Shown here piece after piece: positions 1 through 13,611 of a stretch of 64,000 nt of DNA (within the stretch, counting starts at the first letter, position 1; the number at the start of each line of letters is the position of its first letter). The position numbers and the translations under genes were made by a program. Below the pieces are notes generated by a model. It was not told where the DNA came from and did not search any database. It was given only the letters and a program-made list of their open reading frames with translations. Source of the DNA: Erythrocercus mccallii (taxonomy: Eukaryota > Chordata > Aves > Passeriformes > Dicruridae); assembly GCA_013397435.1 (NCBI GenBank), contig VZRG01000034.1:1485865-1549864 (forward strand), written 5' to 3'.

Positions 1-1348
1 GCCCCTGCAGTTTCAATAGCAGTCTAGTGCTTTAAAACCCTGACCTTGAAAAGAAAGCGTTTACATTGTAAATGTACTGGCAGTATGGAGACTATTCTAT
101 GACTAGTATCCAACTGCGGCAAAAAGTTCAGAAGCAGGTTTTCTTTCTTCTGAAAGGCCTAATCCATGGGGCTTTTTTAGTGGTAAAAGCACTTGGCACT
201 AATTGTGACTTACTTCTAGCAGTGAACCTGTATAATTCTCAAATTTCACACAGCCAATTAATTCCTATGAATACCAGGAATCACTGACTTTGATAGGTTT
301 TAATACACAGCATTTTTTGATGCTTAGATTTTCTGCAAACATAGGGGACCTCTCCAAGCTGGTTCTTGTGTCTAAATCGAAGTGTGGTTTCATAGCTTGG
401 GATCATGCACCAGTTTATGATGACCAGAGTACTTAAAGGATAAGCAGAAAACAATCTGTGGAGGTACCATAGGGAGGGATGAAGTGTGGCACTGGAGGGA
501 TGTGCGGCCCCCCTGCTCTTGGGCTTCCAGTCAGAGGAAGAAGGATGGAAAAGAGACAATGCGCAACTGCAGGGACTCCCTGCATTGAGTCCAATTCATG
601 GCAAATCCTTTGTAAAATAGCTCAACTTCAAGGATCTCCTTGAAAAAGGTTCACTTGCCTCCACTGCTCACAGAGTTAACAGGTTCTCAGCTTAGCTCTT
701 GAGACCTTGGTCACAACTCTATGGGTTTAGGGAGACTTCTCTCTTGCTTCTAGAGCACAGATTTACCAATTTTATTATGGACAAAAAATAAGTGCACCTC
801 TCCAATCTTACAATTCTCATCCTTTAAAAACAGGTTGAGTGTTCTGAGCATTAATAAACAAATCTGTTAATTTGGGCTAAAATTAAACTCGTTATTTAAA
901 GAAATTTAACATCTGTTCTTTGACCTGAATAATCCTAAAACTACAAACTCCCTCAACTCTCCATGTATTTAAAATTAATCAAAAACTTGTGCAGAAGCAG
1001 TACTATATAAAAACGATTGCACTTAAGATAAGTTGCTAATTATTGTTTTATATAATTGTAAATATACAGGATGCAAAGAGGGTCAGGTCAACAGTTAACC
1101 CTTAAGTGGAGCTACTTCAGTGATGTAGCCGGTCTCCATCCTCCTCTACAGCTGGTCTTCACCAAACAAATCTGCTAGATATAACAGGGATTAAGCTCTA
1201 GCAGGACATGTCAAGTCTCCAGTACCAGTATATTTTTTTGCACCAGTCTCACTGGCTAAAGCTGACATTAATGACTAAAAGGTCTCTTCACATCATTTTT
1301 GCCTCAACTCAACAAAAAATTGCAAAAGCCCTGTCAGGAAAACTGGGG
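1..1348. other. Intergenic sequence, no gene seen
   Basis: AT-rich sequence with only short chance open frames. I see no splice-supported exon, RNA gene or recognisable repeat before the LTR that begins at 1349. Confidence 0.6.
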
Positions 1349-1843
1349 TGTCCTGGCTTCAGCTGGGATAGACTTAATTTCCTCCCTAGTAACTGGTATT
1401 GTGCTGTGTGCTGAATTTGGGATGACCATAATATTGATATTACACTGATGTTTTAGTTGTTAATGACCAGTGCTTACACTAAGTCAATGACTTCTCAACT
1501 ATTCATACCACCTGTCAGTGAGGCGGGTGCAGGTGCCTGGAGCTGGGAGGGGACACATACAGGAAACCTGACCCCAATGGACCCAAGGGCTCTACCATAT
1601 CATATGGCATCATAGTGAACAAAAACAGAGAGGAGTTGGCTGTGGGGCAGTGGCCACTGACTGGGGACTGGCAGAGCTTGTTTATCATTACTGCTATTTT
1701 CCCTTGCCTTTCTGTCCTATTAAACTGTCATTATCTCAGCCCATGAGTTTTACCCTTTTTCCAGTTCTCTCCCAGATCTCACTGGAGGAGGGTGAGAAAA
1801 CAGCTGTATGGTGTTTAGCTGCCTGATGGGTTAAACTGCAACA
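1349..1843 (+). mobile_element. Solo LTR of an avian ERVL-like endogenous retrovirus
   Basis: The segment begins TGTCCTGGCTTCAGCTGGG and ends GTTAAACTGCAACA, so it has the TG...CA ends of an LTR. An ATTAAA polyadenylation signal lies at 1719-1724. The text matches what I know of a very common avian ERVL LTR family. The reverse complement of 50365-50917 belongs to the same family, with the same TGTCCTGG start and TTAAACCACAACA-like end. No internal retroviral genes follow in recognisable form and I see no convincing 5-bp target duplication, so this is an old solo LTR or an LTR with decayed flanks. Confidence 0.8.
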
Positions 1844-4800
1844 TGCTGCACCAGTAGCAGATGCCTTCAAGTTGCAGCAGTACCAGGACTGCACTAAAGA
1901 AACCTGATGAATGCTGTTGCTGGGCAAGATCCAGAAATTTCATTAGCTGATCATACCCTGCTACATTGAATGAAGTAACTGATGAAATTATTAAAAATAA
2001 AACCCCACCAATTGTGGGCATGTTCCATGAATTTGTGCTACGCATGATATAATCATGACCTTCTGGAGCAGTGTTGTGAAAATTTGATATTGCGCCATCC
2101 TCAGAAAGGCTACTGAGGCAGCAGTTATTCCTAAACAGGCTCTCAAGTCTCTCAAATGTCCTCTGTGTTATGCTTCTTAAGTAAATAATTGGTGCGTTCT
2201 TCACATCACAGCTGGACAGTTTAATACAGAGTTGGTTATATTCCAGTGTCAATGGCAGCTTGATAGTTATATCCAGGGACTCAGTTTGACAAGATAAATA
2301 ATCAGGTCACTGTATACTGCTTGCTACACATTCGATTGAATCCCACCTGCAAGAATTCATCAAATGAAGCCAACAAGACAATGCCATTGTAGCAGTTGAT
2401 ATCCTGAAGTAAAACAGTGTCAGCTCAAAGGTCCATCAAGTAGTCAATGAAGACCTCAAAACATGATAGCAGAAGGTCACAGCCTTGCCAAATAAACCCA
2501 CCTTGTTAACAGGAAGAGCACAAAATAGTGAAACATTTTTAAGGTTTTATAAATAAACCAGGGCAGTCAGTCTGGGAGTTAATTTTCATTTAAAAGGTTA
2601 TCTTGAATAAAAGTAAGACTATGTCCCTCTGATCTTAGTAAAATAGGGGATTGTTTATACTCTCAAAGTATTTAAAACTATGAAAGACTGTGCCCTATCC
2701 TCTAACACAGTGTTGTAGGATTAACAACCATTTCCCACCCCCCTTAAATGTTGTTTTTAGAGTTTCTTCTGCAGAAAATTTCATGGACAGTATGAACAAC
2801 TTCTCATTCAAAATGGTTGCTTTTTCCTTAATGGAACTGACTTCCCTGTACAAAGTTGCATCTATACCCTGCTTAAATAATCAGAGTCAGAATACAGCCC
2901 ACCAGACTCCCTGCCCTGTCCCTCTGAGGGCGTATTTATGGGTATGGGATTGGTTATAGCTGAGCTCCCAGTGTCCTCAGTATGGAACACTCAGGCTGCC
3001 CACCAGTCCCAGCTACCTTTGTAGCATATGGTGTGAGGCACAGGCTGAGTGCCCTCCTAGGAAAGATGCCAAGAAATCCAGCCTGCAGGCTGTTGGCCAG
3101 ACCATGGCACCAGCACAGCAAAAGCCATGCAGAGCAGCAGCCTGGTCATCCTGCAGCTCAGCCTGCAGACACACCAGCACAGCCCCAGCCCACAGCAAGG
3201 GACAGAGGCACCCAGGAATCCAGTCTGACCCTGCTCTTCCCTGGATGCTTTGGGGCTTGTGGAGCTGGTGTGCAGAGAGCTTATGATGAAAAAGCAGAGC
3301 AGAAGAAGCTTATATCCACAGACGCATTTTGAGAAGAACAGCATGTTTCCATTGTTCTTCCTGCAGCTGAGATCACAGACTTCTCTTAATGAAAGTAGCT
3401 GCTGGCTATATTCTTAATGGCAACTGATGACAAAAAGAGAAAAAAAAATAAAAAGAAGATAATTTCTATTTTTAGGCAAACATTTGAATCTAGAACTAGA
3501 AACAAATTCACCTTAATGGAATGCTTTATTTTATTTGATAATGTTAGACGGCAGAGCTTTCTTTGATGCTGTTTCTGAGCATTTCTCATTCTGTCTTCTA
3601 TGTACTTCTTTAAAAGGTCAATTTCCTTTGAAATTTTAGATATTATACATGTTGGATTTTGGTTAATTACATGATTTCTACAAACTTCTTGTTTATCTTG
3701 AGCATAAATTGAACTTTATTTCAATGCAATTGGTCTTTTTCCTTGATACAGAATATTTTCTGCTCTTAAGCACCTGCAGCTCGTTGCACATAAGTCCTTG
3801 AAAACAGAGTAAATAGGTCGTTCTGCCTATTTCTCTGCCTCAAGTAACAACCAACCATACCTAGGTTATTCCTGGCAGATATTTGTCCAACTTGTTCAAA
3901 CAGTTCTAAGGACTGAATTTTCACAATTTCCTTATCTATTCCAACACTTAAATATCTTCTCAAAGTAGCAATTCTTATGAGATTATTAAGAACTGAACCA
4001 TGCTACCACATCTTGCATTGAAGTCCTCTAAATTAATGTGAAATGACATCTTAATATAAAAATGAACAACTGTGCCTAGCAGTTTGTTCATGATGGGTGG
4101 CCTCCCACTCACACAAGAGATAAAAAATGATCCCTACCCTTCCAGCTCTACAAGCAATTGCAAATTCGTTCTCTTCATTTCCCTTTTCCTAATTCTATAA
4201 GCAGGAATTCCATATCTGAACCACCTGTATGTCTTTCAAGGTTCTTTAGGAGGCCTTTCCTGAGGAGATGTTGGATGTTTACGCAGGAGCAATCTGATGC
4301 TATGATTAAAATTATACAGTAAGCATCTAGATAGTGTATCATGAACACAGATCTTCCAATTTTATGTACTTGCTCTTTGAATCATGTTCTCCAGCTGAAC
4401 TATTATTTGAGACCTTGGCAATAATCTGGTGCCCCTGGGCCCCACCCAGCTGTTGCATGCAATATAGAGCCTTTACGAGGGGGAGAGCTTTCCACTGACT
4501 GACTTTGCTTTTCCCATCTCCCAAATGCTCACCCCATCCTGCCTCCTTGCAGGACTAAACCCTGGCTGTGAGCTCCTGAAGAAAAGCTGTCTCCTCACCA
4601 CACACTGGCACGCCTTGTTGAGCAACACCTTGATCCTTTCACAGTGCCAGTAATAAATACTAACAAAGCGTAACTAAATTCAAAATAATGACAGTATATC
4701 ATCAAAAGCTCTTTCAGTAATAATAGTAGCAAACAGTTGTGAGTATTTCAAGTAAATGGGCAATCTTTTAAATTAAGCTGCTCTTCAGAAAATATATTGC

Positions 4801-6479
4801 ATTTCTTTAGAGAGTCACAAAACAAGGTTTTCATTTAAGAACTGTCCATAACATACAGGTTTTTGAGGAAATTTCAAGGTAGACATATAAAATTTTTACT
4901 GTTTTCTTTTTTTCCACAATAAGGGCAGTAGTAGCTGGCATTCACCCTCCTGCCAGCTACTTTATTAGCTGTTTTAGCTGTCGCAGCGCAGGACAAACAA
5001 GCCACCAGAGAGACCAGTTGAAAGGCAGGTTAAGCAGCTGAATGAAAGAGGGCTGGAGGAACACGGGAGCATAAAGTAAAATACCTTAAAAAATCAAATA
5101 TTTTGTTCTGCTTTTCTTTAGAGTAAAAAATGTTATGGGATTTACTGAGGCACCTGTTCTTTCTCCTGAAGTGCAGAACTCTGATTTTCTGAAAAGCTGG
5201 AGACTGCTGAAATTGCCTGTACTCATAACCTGAACAAAGACTGACCCATCCTAGGAATATTTTTCTCTGTAAGTTATAACAACCAAGTTTGAATAGGCAT
5301 ATTTATTATTGTTCAGTCACAAAGTGATTGGAAAGAAGAAGAAAATTAAGAGATCTTTTCCTGCCTCCATTACTGCTGCTTGCTAGGTCACCCGCTCCAC
5401 CCCCTGCAAGAAGTGGTAGGTTTGCAACTCTCCCTTGTCTCCAGCCAAGGCTGCCTGGGGTCGTGCATCATATTTCCCTTGGGCACCTTTGGAACCTCTG
5501 CAACCCTGCAGAGCTAAAATCCCTGTGATTTTTATCTGCAGAGCAGATAGTGGGAAGTCCAAAGGGACTTCTGCTGCAGTGCAAAAAGGACCCAATCCTT
5601 TATGGGGTACATCAAACCGAGTGTCCGAACTGCTTGTGAACCTCACTTTATAAAGAGAAGCTTTAGAGAAAGCAGATTCAGCTCCCTAAAGGACAAGCCC
5701 GCGTAGGGTTCTCCTAAATCTGGGAGGCACCAAGGCACCTCCTGTCCCAGCAGAGCAGCTCAGAGGCAGATTATCCTGCTCTGCATGTGTGCAGCTGAGC
5801 ACAACTCCAAAATATGTTCTTTGCTTTTTTGGCTGAAGTTACTGTTGTCTTTCCTTTCCTCTTTCTCTCCCCCCAACTCTCTCTCGCTCTAACTCTCACA
5901 GGAGCAATAAATGCCAGCAGTAAATATTCTCAGCCTTACAAGGATTTCAGTAAATTAAGGTTCACATCCAAGCTTTGGGCAACTTCCTGTGTTCTAAATG
6001 GGATCCAAATGAAGGTTTTCCAAAGCCTATACAGTACAACAATAATAAAAAACATATCTAAATCATTAAAATGAGTGACAGCATTCCCTATACTAGTTCT
6101 GGGCTCCATAAATAATGTATAAAACCAATCTGCATCATATTAGCAAAAGATAAAAATGAGAAAAGGCTGAGAATAAAACCGTTTCATTTTTCGGTGACAC
6201 AAAGAACATCATCCCCGCTCCTGAGCTGCGAGCTCCATCTTGTGGGGGCTGATGGAGGTGTAGTGGTTTTCTGCTTACCGCCATACTACTCTTTAAATTT
6301 TCAGGCATTTTAAATAAATCAGTATGATAATAGAGTCTCTTTATTGAAAAATAACAGCAAATCAAAGGAGGTGAAGCAAACTAGCACAACCCCGCCTCTT
6401 GCAGCCTCACGACCTGACACGCCTCTGCTGCATGCCACCTTTTCTCCCAAACTCTCTTGCTAGAAATGGGCCGGTGATT
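1844..6479. other. Intergenic sequence with no confirmed gene
   Basis: A 145-codon minus-strand open frame (1815-2252) overlaps the end of the LTR and is discussed in the findings. A GC-richer stretch without many CpGs lies at about 2960-3290. A short perfect hairpin (11-bp arms, 10-base loop) lies at 4930-4961. Nothing else is recognisable as a gene. Confidence 0.5.
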
Positions 6480-6935
6480 TGTTCTCATCACTTGTGGCTA
6501 TAGCCCGAACGAATGTAGGCTGTCCGACGCCGTGTCCCCACTGCTGAGGCCCGTGGTGCCTGTCCCGGCAGAGCTCTGCTCTCCCTGCTCTCCCTGCCCC
6601 CATGATGCCCATGGAGGCAGGGATGGGCTCCCACGGATCACAGGGGCTTTGGGCCAAGGGCTTCATGGAGCTTCCCGGGCCAAGCGCTGCCTCTGGTCCT
6701 ACCCTGGGGATTTTTCCACCAGCCTGAGCCTTGTAATAGCGCTTTGGTTCAGCTCAGCGTTACAGGGGTCAGGGCTTCCAGAAGGGCTCGCAGGGGACTG
6801 AACGCCGTGGAACGCGGCTCGACCCGCCAGGGGCGGCAGCGTGGGAGCCCCCGCTGTGCTGGCCAGGGCAAGGGCACTGCCCAGCCTCCCCCGCCGCCCA
6901 CACCCGGCAGATCTCGCCGGTAGGAATCGTCCCAC
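6480..6935. promoter_or_regulatory. Orphan CpG-rich block
   Basis: This roughly 450-base block is strongly GC- and CpG-rich in an otherwise AT-rich intergenic region. CpG clusters are densest at about 6800-6835 and 6890-6925. It resembles a small CpG island, which could mark a non-coding RNA promoter or a distal regulatory element. It contains overlapping chance open frames on both strands but no recognisable protein. No TATA box or splice pattern identifies a direction of transcription. Confidence 0.4.
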
Positions 6936-9900
6936 AAAAAATATTTGCAATTGCTATTTCATTTAAAAAACATTTGGAATGTACTTACAGGATGAAAGAA
7001 TACTTACCTGGTTAGCTTTACTGCCTAATTTCATCCCATTATGCCTTGATATGTACCCTTTGATACCAGGAGTTCCTGTAGGGCAGCACTATCTCTTCAA
7101 GCCACTCTTCAAATATTTGTGAATACACCCCTCATTCTCTTACCAAGAAACTAGAGATAAAGCATTAAAAACATAAGCTTTTCTACTGATTGCCTTTTTC
7201 TTTTCTTTTTGTTAACACACTCTGCAGAATTGGAGAAGCTTTAAATTTAACCATTATTTTCTAGGCATTATTAACCAACAAAAAGTGCTTTGTTACAGGC
7301 AATGGTGAATAGAAATGCAGAGATTACAAAGCAATACCCTCCCAAGCACTACCAAATGTAGCAATCTCTGTTCTGTCAGTTTTGTAATTAACAGAAATTT
7401 GGACACAATCTTGGCTTTTAAAAATTGCAGACCAGAGCTCAGAGGAGGCCTAAAGAATGAGACAATATCAAAAAAGGGAGGACACAGATATTTCATCAAA
7501 AAAGGGAGGAAAAAGATATTTCTTCAAAAATGGGCAAAGTCTCCCAGGAGGGCAGACCACAACAGAAATGACACACAGAGTAAGCATATTAATGAAGTGT
7601 GTGGGTTTCCACAGCTGTTGTGCCACCAGAGGTATGCACAGGTAAGGAGCCACTTCCCTCCACCCACTGCTGAGACTGGAGCCTGATGGTTGCATGCAAG
7701 GAATGGGAGCTGGGGGCTGAGCAGGGGGCTCTCTCTGAACGCCCAGGTGTTTCTAAATTGTAGCTCTAGCTGAGTGCCCCAGCTCTTAGGGATCTGGAAA
7801 AGAACAAAATGGAAATCTAGTTCCCTTCCTTTTTCCTTCCAAAGCAACAATGTAGTTTGGCCATACTGGGCACTTATGCTCAAAAGGATCTGCACTAGAT
7901 CTCAAAAATCCAAATTTTGTATGAAACTCATGGGACAAGTGGAAATCTACAGAGAGATGAAGGCCAATAGGCTGGAGGACCATGTTATTTCTTTCTCAGC
8001 TGAGGCAGGAGCTCACCTTGACAGTACTGGAAGGTAGAAGAGTACTGAACCTGCTGTTGAGCACAGCAAAGCACAGACTTTCAAGCAAGGTGGTGAGCTG
8101 GGGGTCTGAGATCAACAATGCTTTTTGAGATGGAGGAGGAAAAAGCAATACCTGAAAAGAGAGAGGAAGAACAGAGGAAAGAGAGGCAAAAATTCAGGAG
8201 CTTATAATTTAGCATTGTATATATTAGATAGAATATAATGTTGGTGCTCTGTACCATTTATACTCAAAGCAGGAGGAAGTACTGTGAGGTGGATTGCTGC
8301 AGTTCAATGGCCATCAGCTGTTCATAAATCAAGTACCCGAACTGCAGACTGCTGCCATGACAAAGACACGATGATTAATGCTTCTGTTACGGATTAGGGA
8401 GGCACTGAGGTAGTATTACAAATAATACTAAGATGTCACCTTTTTTTTTACTTCTCAGTTGAAGGCCAAGCAAAATTTGGTCAATATTGCTCAGAATCAA
8501 ATTGTTAGGGGAGTGCGTATGTTTTATAACATACACACTTGCAAATAGTTTTATAATTTTTTTATTATTATTTTGGTAAATTCAATAATTATGCAGTAAA
8601 TTTGTCAGTATTTTCTTGCGCTCATTTCCCTATTTGTGTTAAAGTTTCTGTACAGGCTGTATTTTAGCATATATGTATATATAATTCCATTCCCTTTGCT
8701 GAGGCAGTTCTTCAGTGTCTGCAGTATGGCATCAATCCAGTAGCTACAAATCATCTAGTCTTTTCAGCCTGGAGAAGAAAGGAATGGCTAGAAAACTTCC
8801 AGATTCTTCAGGGAGAATGAGCAAAAGAGAGTCTGAAGACTGAGCAGGAAGAATCATCGTGCCCCAATTTGCACAGAGATTATTCCTCCACTGCCAAGAG
8901 GATCAGGAGAGGTCTGGGATGTAGTGGATACAGCAAACATGGCTGTTCTGCATCGTCCCTCCCCCCCAGACCAAAAGGCTCTTTCCTCTCATATACTTTT
9001 TGTATACAAACTCCTGTTAGTAAGCTCTGATTAGCCCAGCTTTTGGAAAGGAATAAATACAGGGCTGTAGCTGGGCTGTTTTCCCACATTAGATAGATTC
9101 TGAAAAGCCTCAAGAAACTATAAGATCTGTAAGAACCCCTCCTCTCCAATGCCTTTCTTTGCTCCCTGCTATTTTTCTCTGCCTATGTGCAAAGACTCAG
9201 AGGATTCCACAAAGGCATTTCCCAATCTCATTAACTGACCAAGTTGGGGGAAAAATAAATCACAGCACTGATAAAGTGAATATCTGAGTCTGGATTTCCA
9301 TGTTTTAAAATGTACCTGTGCCTTTGGTTTATTGTACAGCTGATCTGCAGCAGGTCTGTTGCTACCCATTGCATCTACCTACTGCCCATGACTGTGGGAT
9401 TCCAGTGTTTTTAGCTGAAGGCACTGTCTGAGCGATGGCACTATTCTAACTGAAATAGAAATATATTTGAAATATACTTGAAATATATTTCCACTCTATG
9501 GAAAAAATCTAACTCTAATTTTAAAAATGTACTCTTCTATGTTTCACTTGTTGATGAAAAAATAGGCAAAAAGACACTAACTAAATGCAAAACACATCCA
9601 TCCCTACATTCACAGAAAAAGTAATTTGCTGCTATTTTAGAAGAATGCTCACAGAACTTATAGAATATATTTCCTGAGTTTCGTGCTATTATAGGGCAAT
9701 TAGTCCATGTCTATCAAAAAACTTGGAGAAACAATGTTCTTATGTGATAAAAGCACAATGTTAGTGGACAAACTGCCCACTTAAATTTTTTTTTGGCTTC
9801 ACAAAAAAGGTAGCTGCTGTATTATGAATACCCATCATGTTTCCAGTATATTGCTGTGTGCACATCTTGCTATTTCCCTGCTTAATTCTGTCAGTAGGTA

Positions 9901-12286
9901 TCTTATGGAGGGTACAGACTGCTGCAAATTATTCCAAATACTTTGAAATGTATTCACCCCTTTCTTTTCGTCTTTATTTATTAAAAAGGCAAGAACACTT
10001 TTCTTCCAAATCTTTTACTGACTTTAATACTTCAGCTTTTATGAAGCACACAGGTTTCATGAGAAAAGCTCATCCAAGTCATTCATATTTTGTATTTATT
10101 TGTATGAATCAATCAATCCTCAATTAGCCTTTTATATATATATTAATTTCTTCTTCATATTCTGCTATTATCCATTTCTCCCTTGTACAATTGATTATGT
10201 TTTTAGTTTGTCTTTACCAGGCAAAATCAAGGCCATTACACAGGGTCAACATTAAAAATAACATCATCGATGCTGGTTTTTCCCTTGCTAAAATATTAGA
10301 AGACATATTTTATTCACATTGATATTTCTTAGTATACATTTGATGGTTCAGTAGATTTCAGCTATTTTCTTTTTGATTTTAAATAAAGCTTTTCAGTACA
10401 AATATTTCTTTCAGACTATTCAAATCTTTTAGCATGATAAACAGGCATTGAAATTTGAATGAATCACTATATAGGTAAACAGATTTATTTATTCCACAAA
10501 AATTACAGAAAGTGTTGTGACAAGTATTTGCATTTTCATACACAGTTCTAGCTCTTTCAGATACTCAGGAAAAGTATTTACACTAAATGCTTTGCAGTTA
10601 AGGCATAGGAAAGGCTCTTTCTTAGGCAAGCACCTCGTTTCAGAAAGTGTCTCATTTGGGAATAATTCTAACTCTATCATTTAACATTAGTTCATCAGAT
10701 AGGTCTGATCTTAAGTAACTTCAGAGCCTGAGAAGACAAAACATTCAGGCCTCACACTTACTGTGGGTACACAAAAGTCTTCCTCAGACTTCTCATATGA
10801 CCTTGACGTACCTATTTGTGGTCTGCTGAGGTGCGTGGAGCTCCAGGATATAGTACATTAAATCCCAATTTAGGCGCCCTAAGCTCTAATTCCTACCTTG
10901 GAGATCCTGGAAGTTAATGGTTCTGTTCTGATTTCTATACATAGGAATGATCACTACACATTTGCAGTGTGGATACTACTCTTAGACACTGGCTCATCAC
11001 TGCAGGGCTCAGAGCTCTGTCTTTCTGGTATCCAGCTTTAGATGGACACTCAGCTTCCCAAGAGTATGGGATTCTCTGCTAGGCATAGTAAAGTCTAAAT
11101 AGGAGTAGGAAGGAGGGTGAGTCTATTGTTATTGTTCTTCACATTAACTAGTTTACTAGTAGTTTGTTGCAAGAAGAATATACAGTAATTCAAAGTGGTT
11201 CCTAATAAACGTGAGCAATAACATTTCTCAGTTGGCTTTTTGCAGGGGAAGAAGAGCTTCTCCTTGGCAGTCTCTTTTCCTGAATAAGATGATGCTCTGC
11301 TGGCTGGGGCCTCATCAGCCTTTGTCTTTTTAATTTTCCTTTGGCAAAGATGGATCCTGGGCTCTGTCAGTACCAATGGGAGAGGTGTGAATTATGGTTC
11401 TTTCTTCTCAAGAGGAGGAACTTTTCATGTGGTTTAAAACTGCAAGTGTGAAAATCTGTCAAGTTTTATCACATGCTTTAATTATTGCAACTCAAAGTCT
11501 GGTGATATCTTACATCAAGGAACAAAAACATTTACAAAGCCCCAGGTCTTTATGGTAATGGTCAATGACTGATCAATAAATACAAAAAACTAATGACTAA
11601 TCAATAAATACAAACATCACTTCCCTGTGATATAAAACAATGGCCCAGAGGAGACCAATAGTTTAGTGACATTAAACTGCAGCTTTCTTCATTAGAGCTC
11701 TTGGTAAGGTGTGCCCTGTGATTAATGACAGATCATTTATACAGCATTACCAGCAGGCAAATAATTCTAATTACCAATAACATTAAGTCCTGATCACTAT
11801 GCAAATAATTTACATAATGTAATGGAATATCTGGTCATTACAGGGCAAACAATTCACAATGTTAACTGAGGTTAGTCAGTTATTGCAGAGTAAATAACAT
11901 TAGAAATTCAACAAAGCCAAGCTAATATCAGGTTTTATCCAGTTAATAGGCAGTGAATGTATCCCTAGCAAAACATATTAGACCATGTAAAAACACATCA
12001 GACCATGTTACTTTGCTGTCTAATGCAATACAAATTGGAGATAACATAAAAATCTTATCTAGCAGGATGTTCCTGGCTATCTGGAGGTGTGTAAACAAGG
12101 GGGTGGAGGGATTCACAGTGAAGCTTACTGATTTTTCTTCCTTCATGGATTATGTTTTCTTGTCTTTGATGCTTTGTCTTTGATCCTGTCTTCAGATGCA
12201 GGCCACAGGATCCTTACACTGTGGAGGATAAAGCACCATGGTGGTCAAAACCAGCCCAGATGAGGCCATTCTGTGTTCACACACTT
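6936..12286. other. Intergenic AT-rich sequence
   Basis: No gene recognised. Two short imperfect tandem duplications are visible: a 28-base unit repeated at 7470-7525, and a 28-base unit repeated at about 11564-11617. All open frames are short and lack recognisable similarity. Confidence 0.55.
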
Positions 12287-12338
12287 GATTTAATATCATG
12301 CCACTTCTACAGCTGTTGAAGTAGCGTGATATTAAATC
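12287..12338. repeat. 52-base near-perfect palindrome (inverted repeat)
   Basis: The two 26-base halves, centred between 12312 and 12313, are reverse complements except for two mismatches and one position that is a G-T wobble. The arms start GATTTAATATCATG and end CGTGATATTAAATC. As RNA it would form one long hairpin. It could be a remnant of a small palindromic DNA transposon, a cruciform-prone site, or a small-RNA hairpin. The sequence alone does not decide between these. Confidence 0.85.
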
Positions 12339-13511
12339 TGACATTAATCTAAATCTGATAACAGTTATTTATAATCATGGAACCAGATAATGTCCTCATC
12401 CAGCACATGAGGCATACAACATTCCAGGAATATGGTGGATGGAAGACAGCACAAAATATAGAAGGTAATATACTTTGAGGGAAAAAGGCAAAAGGCAGCC
12501 CAGAGAAAGCTGGATTACCACAATTCTGAAAATATGGATGCAAGAATTGAGCTACATACTTGACTAAGGAGATGAGGGTGGAGAGAGGTAAAAGGAATGG
12601 TTGGGTTTTAGTTTTTCATTTCCCTACTGAGAGGAAATGATAAAAGACAGACATTGCTACTTGAAATAATGCCTGAAACCTAACAGCTGTACTTGTGAGT
12701 TTCAATAGAGAAGATTTTTTACTAAATATATATTAATTTTATTTTCTTTTTCTCATTTTGTTTTGTCTTCTGAAACAATGAAGCAGAAGAGTGTACTTGG
12801 GTTACAACACTGTACACTCAGGTACTCTAAGTAATCTTAGGGGCATTAAAGAATTTTTCACAAGGGACAAGTCTCCTTGTGATGTTGGAGGACACGTGGA
12901 CATCAGCAGTGAATTCTAGTTGAAAAATCCATCCATGGTAATCAAATGAGAGACAAAGCCTTGATTTGGCCTCTATCCTTATTTGGCATTGCTCTTGTGA
13001 CTAGCTTTTGTTTTCCCAGTGCCTCAGGTTAGGAGAGACACTCTCTGCAAGATCCCATATGCCTGTCCAACCATTCTACTCCAGCTGTTTACACAGCCAG
13101 CACTCTCCTGGAGGCTCTGCTCTCGGAAGGGATCTTGGGTAGATTTGCTAAAATGCTTCTGGCAACCTTCACCCTGCTAGTCCAAACCAGTTTCATCAGC
13201 TGTTTAGATTAACCCAGTTGTGGTTGTCTGAAGCAGAGCAGCAAATGCTGACAAGATTCCTCCAGAGGTCAGTACCTTCTAGGGTAAGCAAGTAGCCATA
13301 CATCAGGGGTAGAGAGAGTATTTCCAGTGGGCATGGCTGGGTGAATGTCCACCTTGACCTTGGCTGTACAGTAACTGAGCATATTGAAAGAAGGTTAAAA
13401 ACCTGGATCCCTAAAGGGGATGGGAAATGTGGGGCATAGTTCTTGAGGTTTGGCATGTTCAAGGACCTACAAAAAAAGCTTATTTTTCATACATGCTGCC
13501 TGGTTTCTGCT
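12339..13511. other. Intergenic sequence, no gene seen
   Basis: No recognisable gene or repeat. The open frames here are short and unsupported. Confidence 0.55.
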
Positions 13512-13611
13512 CTTATAGAATCAGAGAATATGCTGAGTTGGAAGGAGCCTTCAGGATCTTTGAGTCCAACTCCTGGCCCTGTGCAGGACACCCCAAGAAT
13601 CATCGTGTGCC
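13512..13611 (-). mobile_element. CR1 LINE 3'-end fragment, reverse orientation
   Basis: The plus strand reads TAGAATCAGAGAATATGCTG, then a GAGTTGGAAGGAGCC motif, then GAGTCCAACTCCTGGCCCTG. This is the reverse complement of the conserved CR1 3' untranslated region, whose end carries ATTCTATGATTCTA-type repeats. Only the 3' end is present, as expected for 5'-truncated CR1 copies. Confidence 0.85.

Noticed and set aside
8745..8850. TTTTCAGCCTGGAGAAGAAA, reminiscent of CR1 ORF2 end
   Set aside because: The match is too short and the following text does not continue as CR1.
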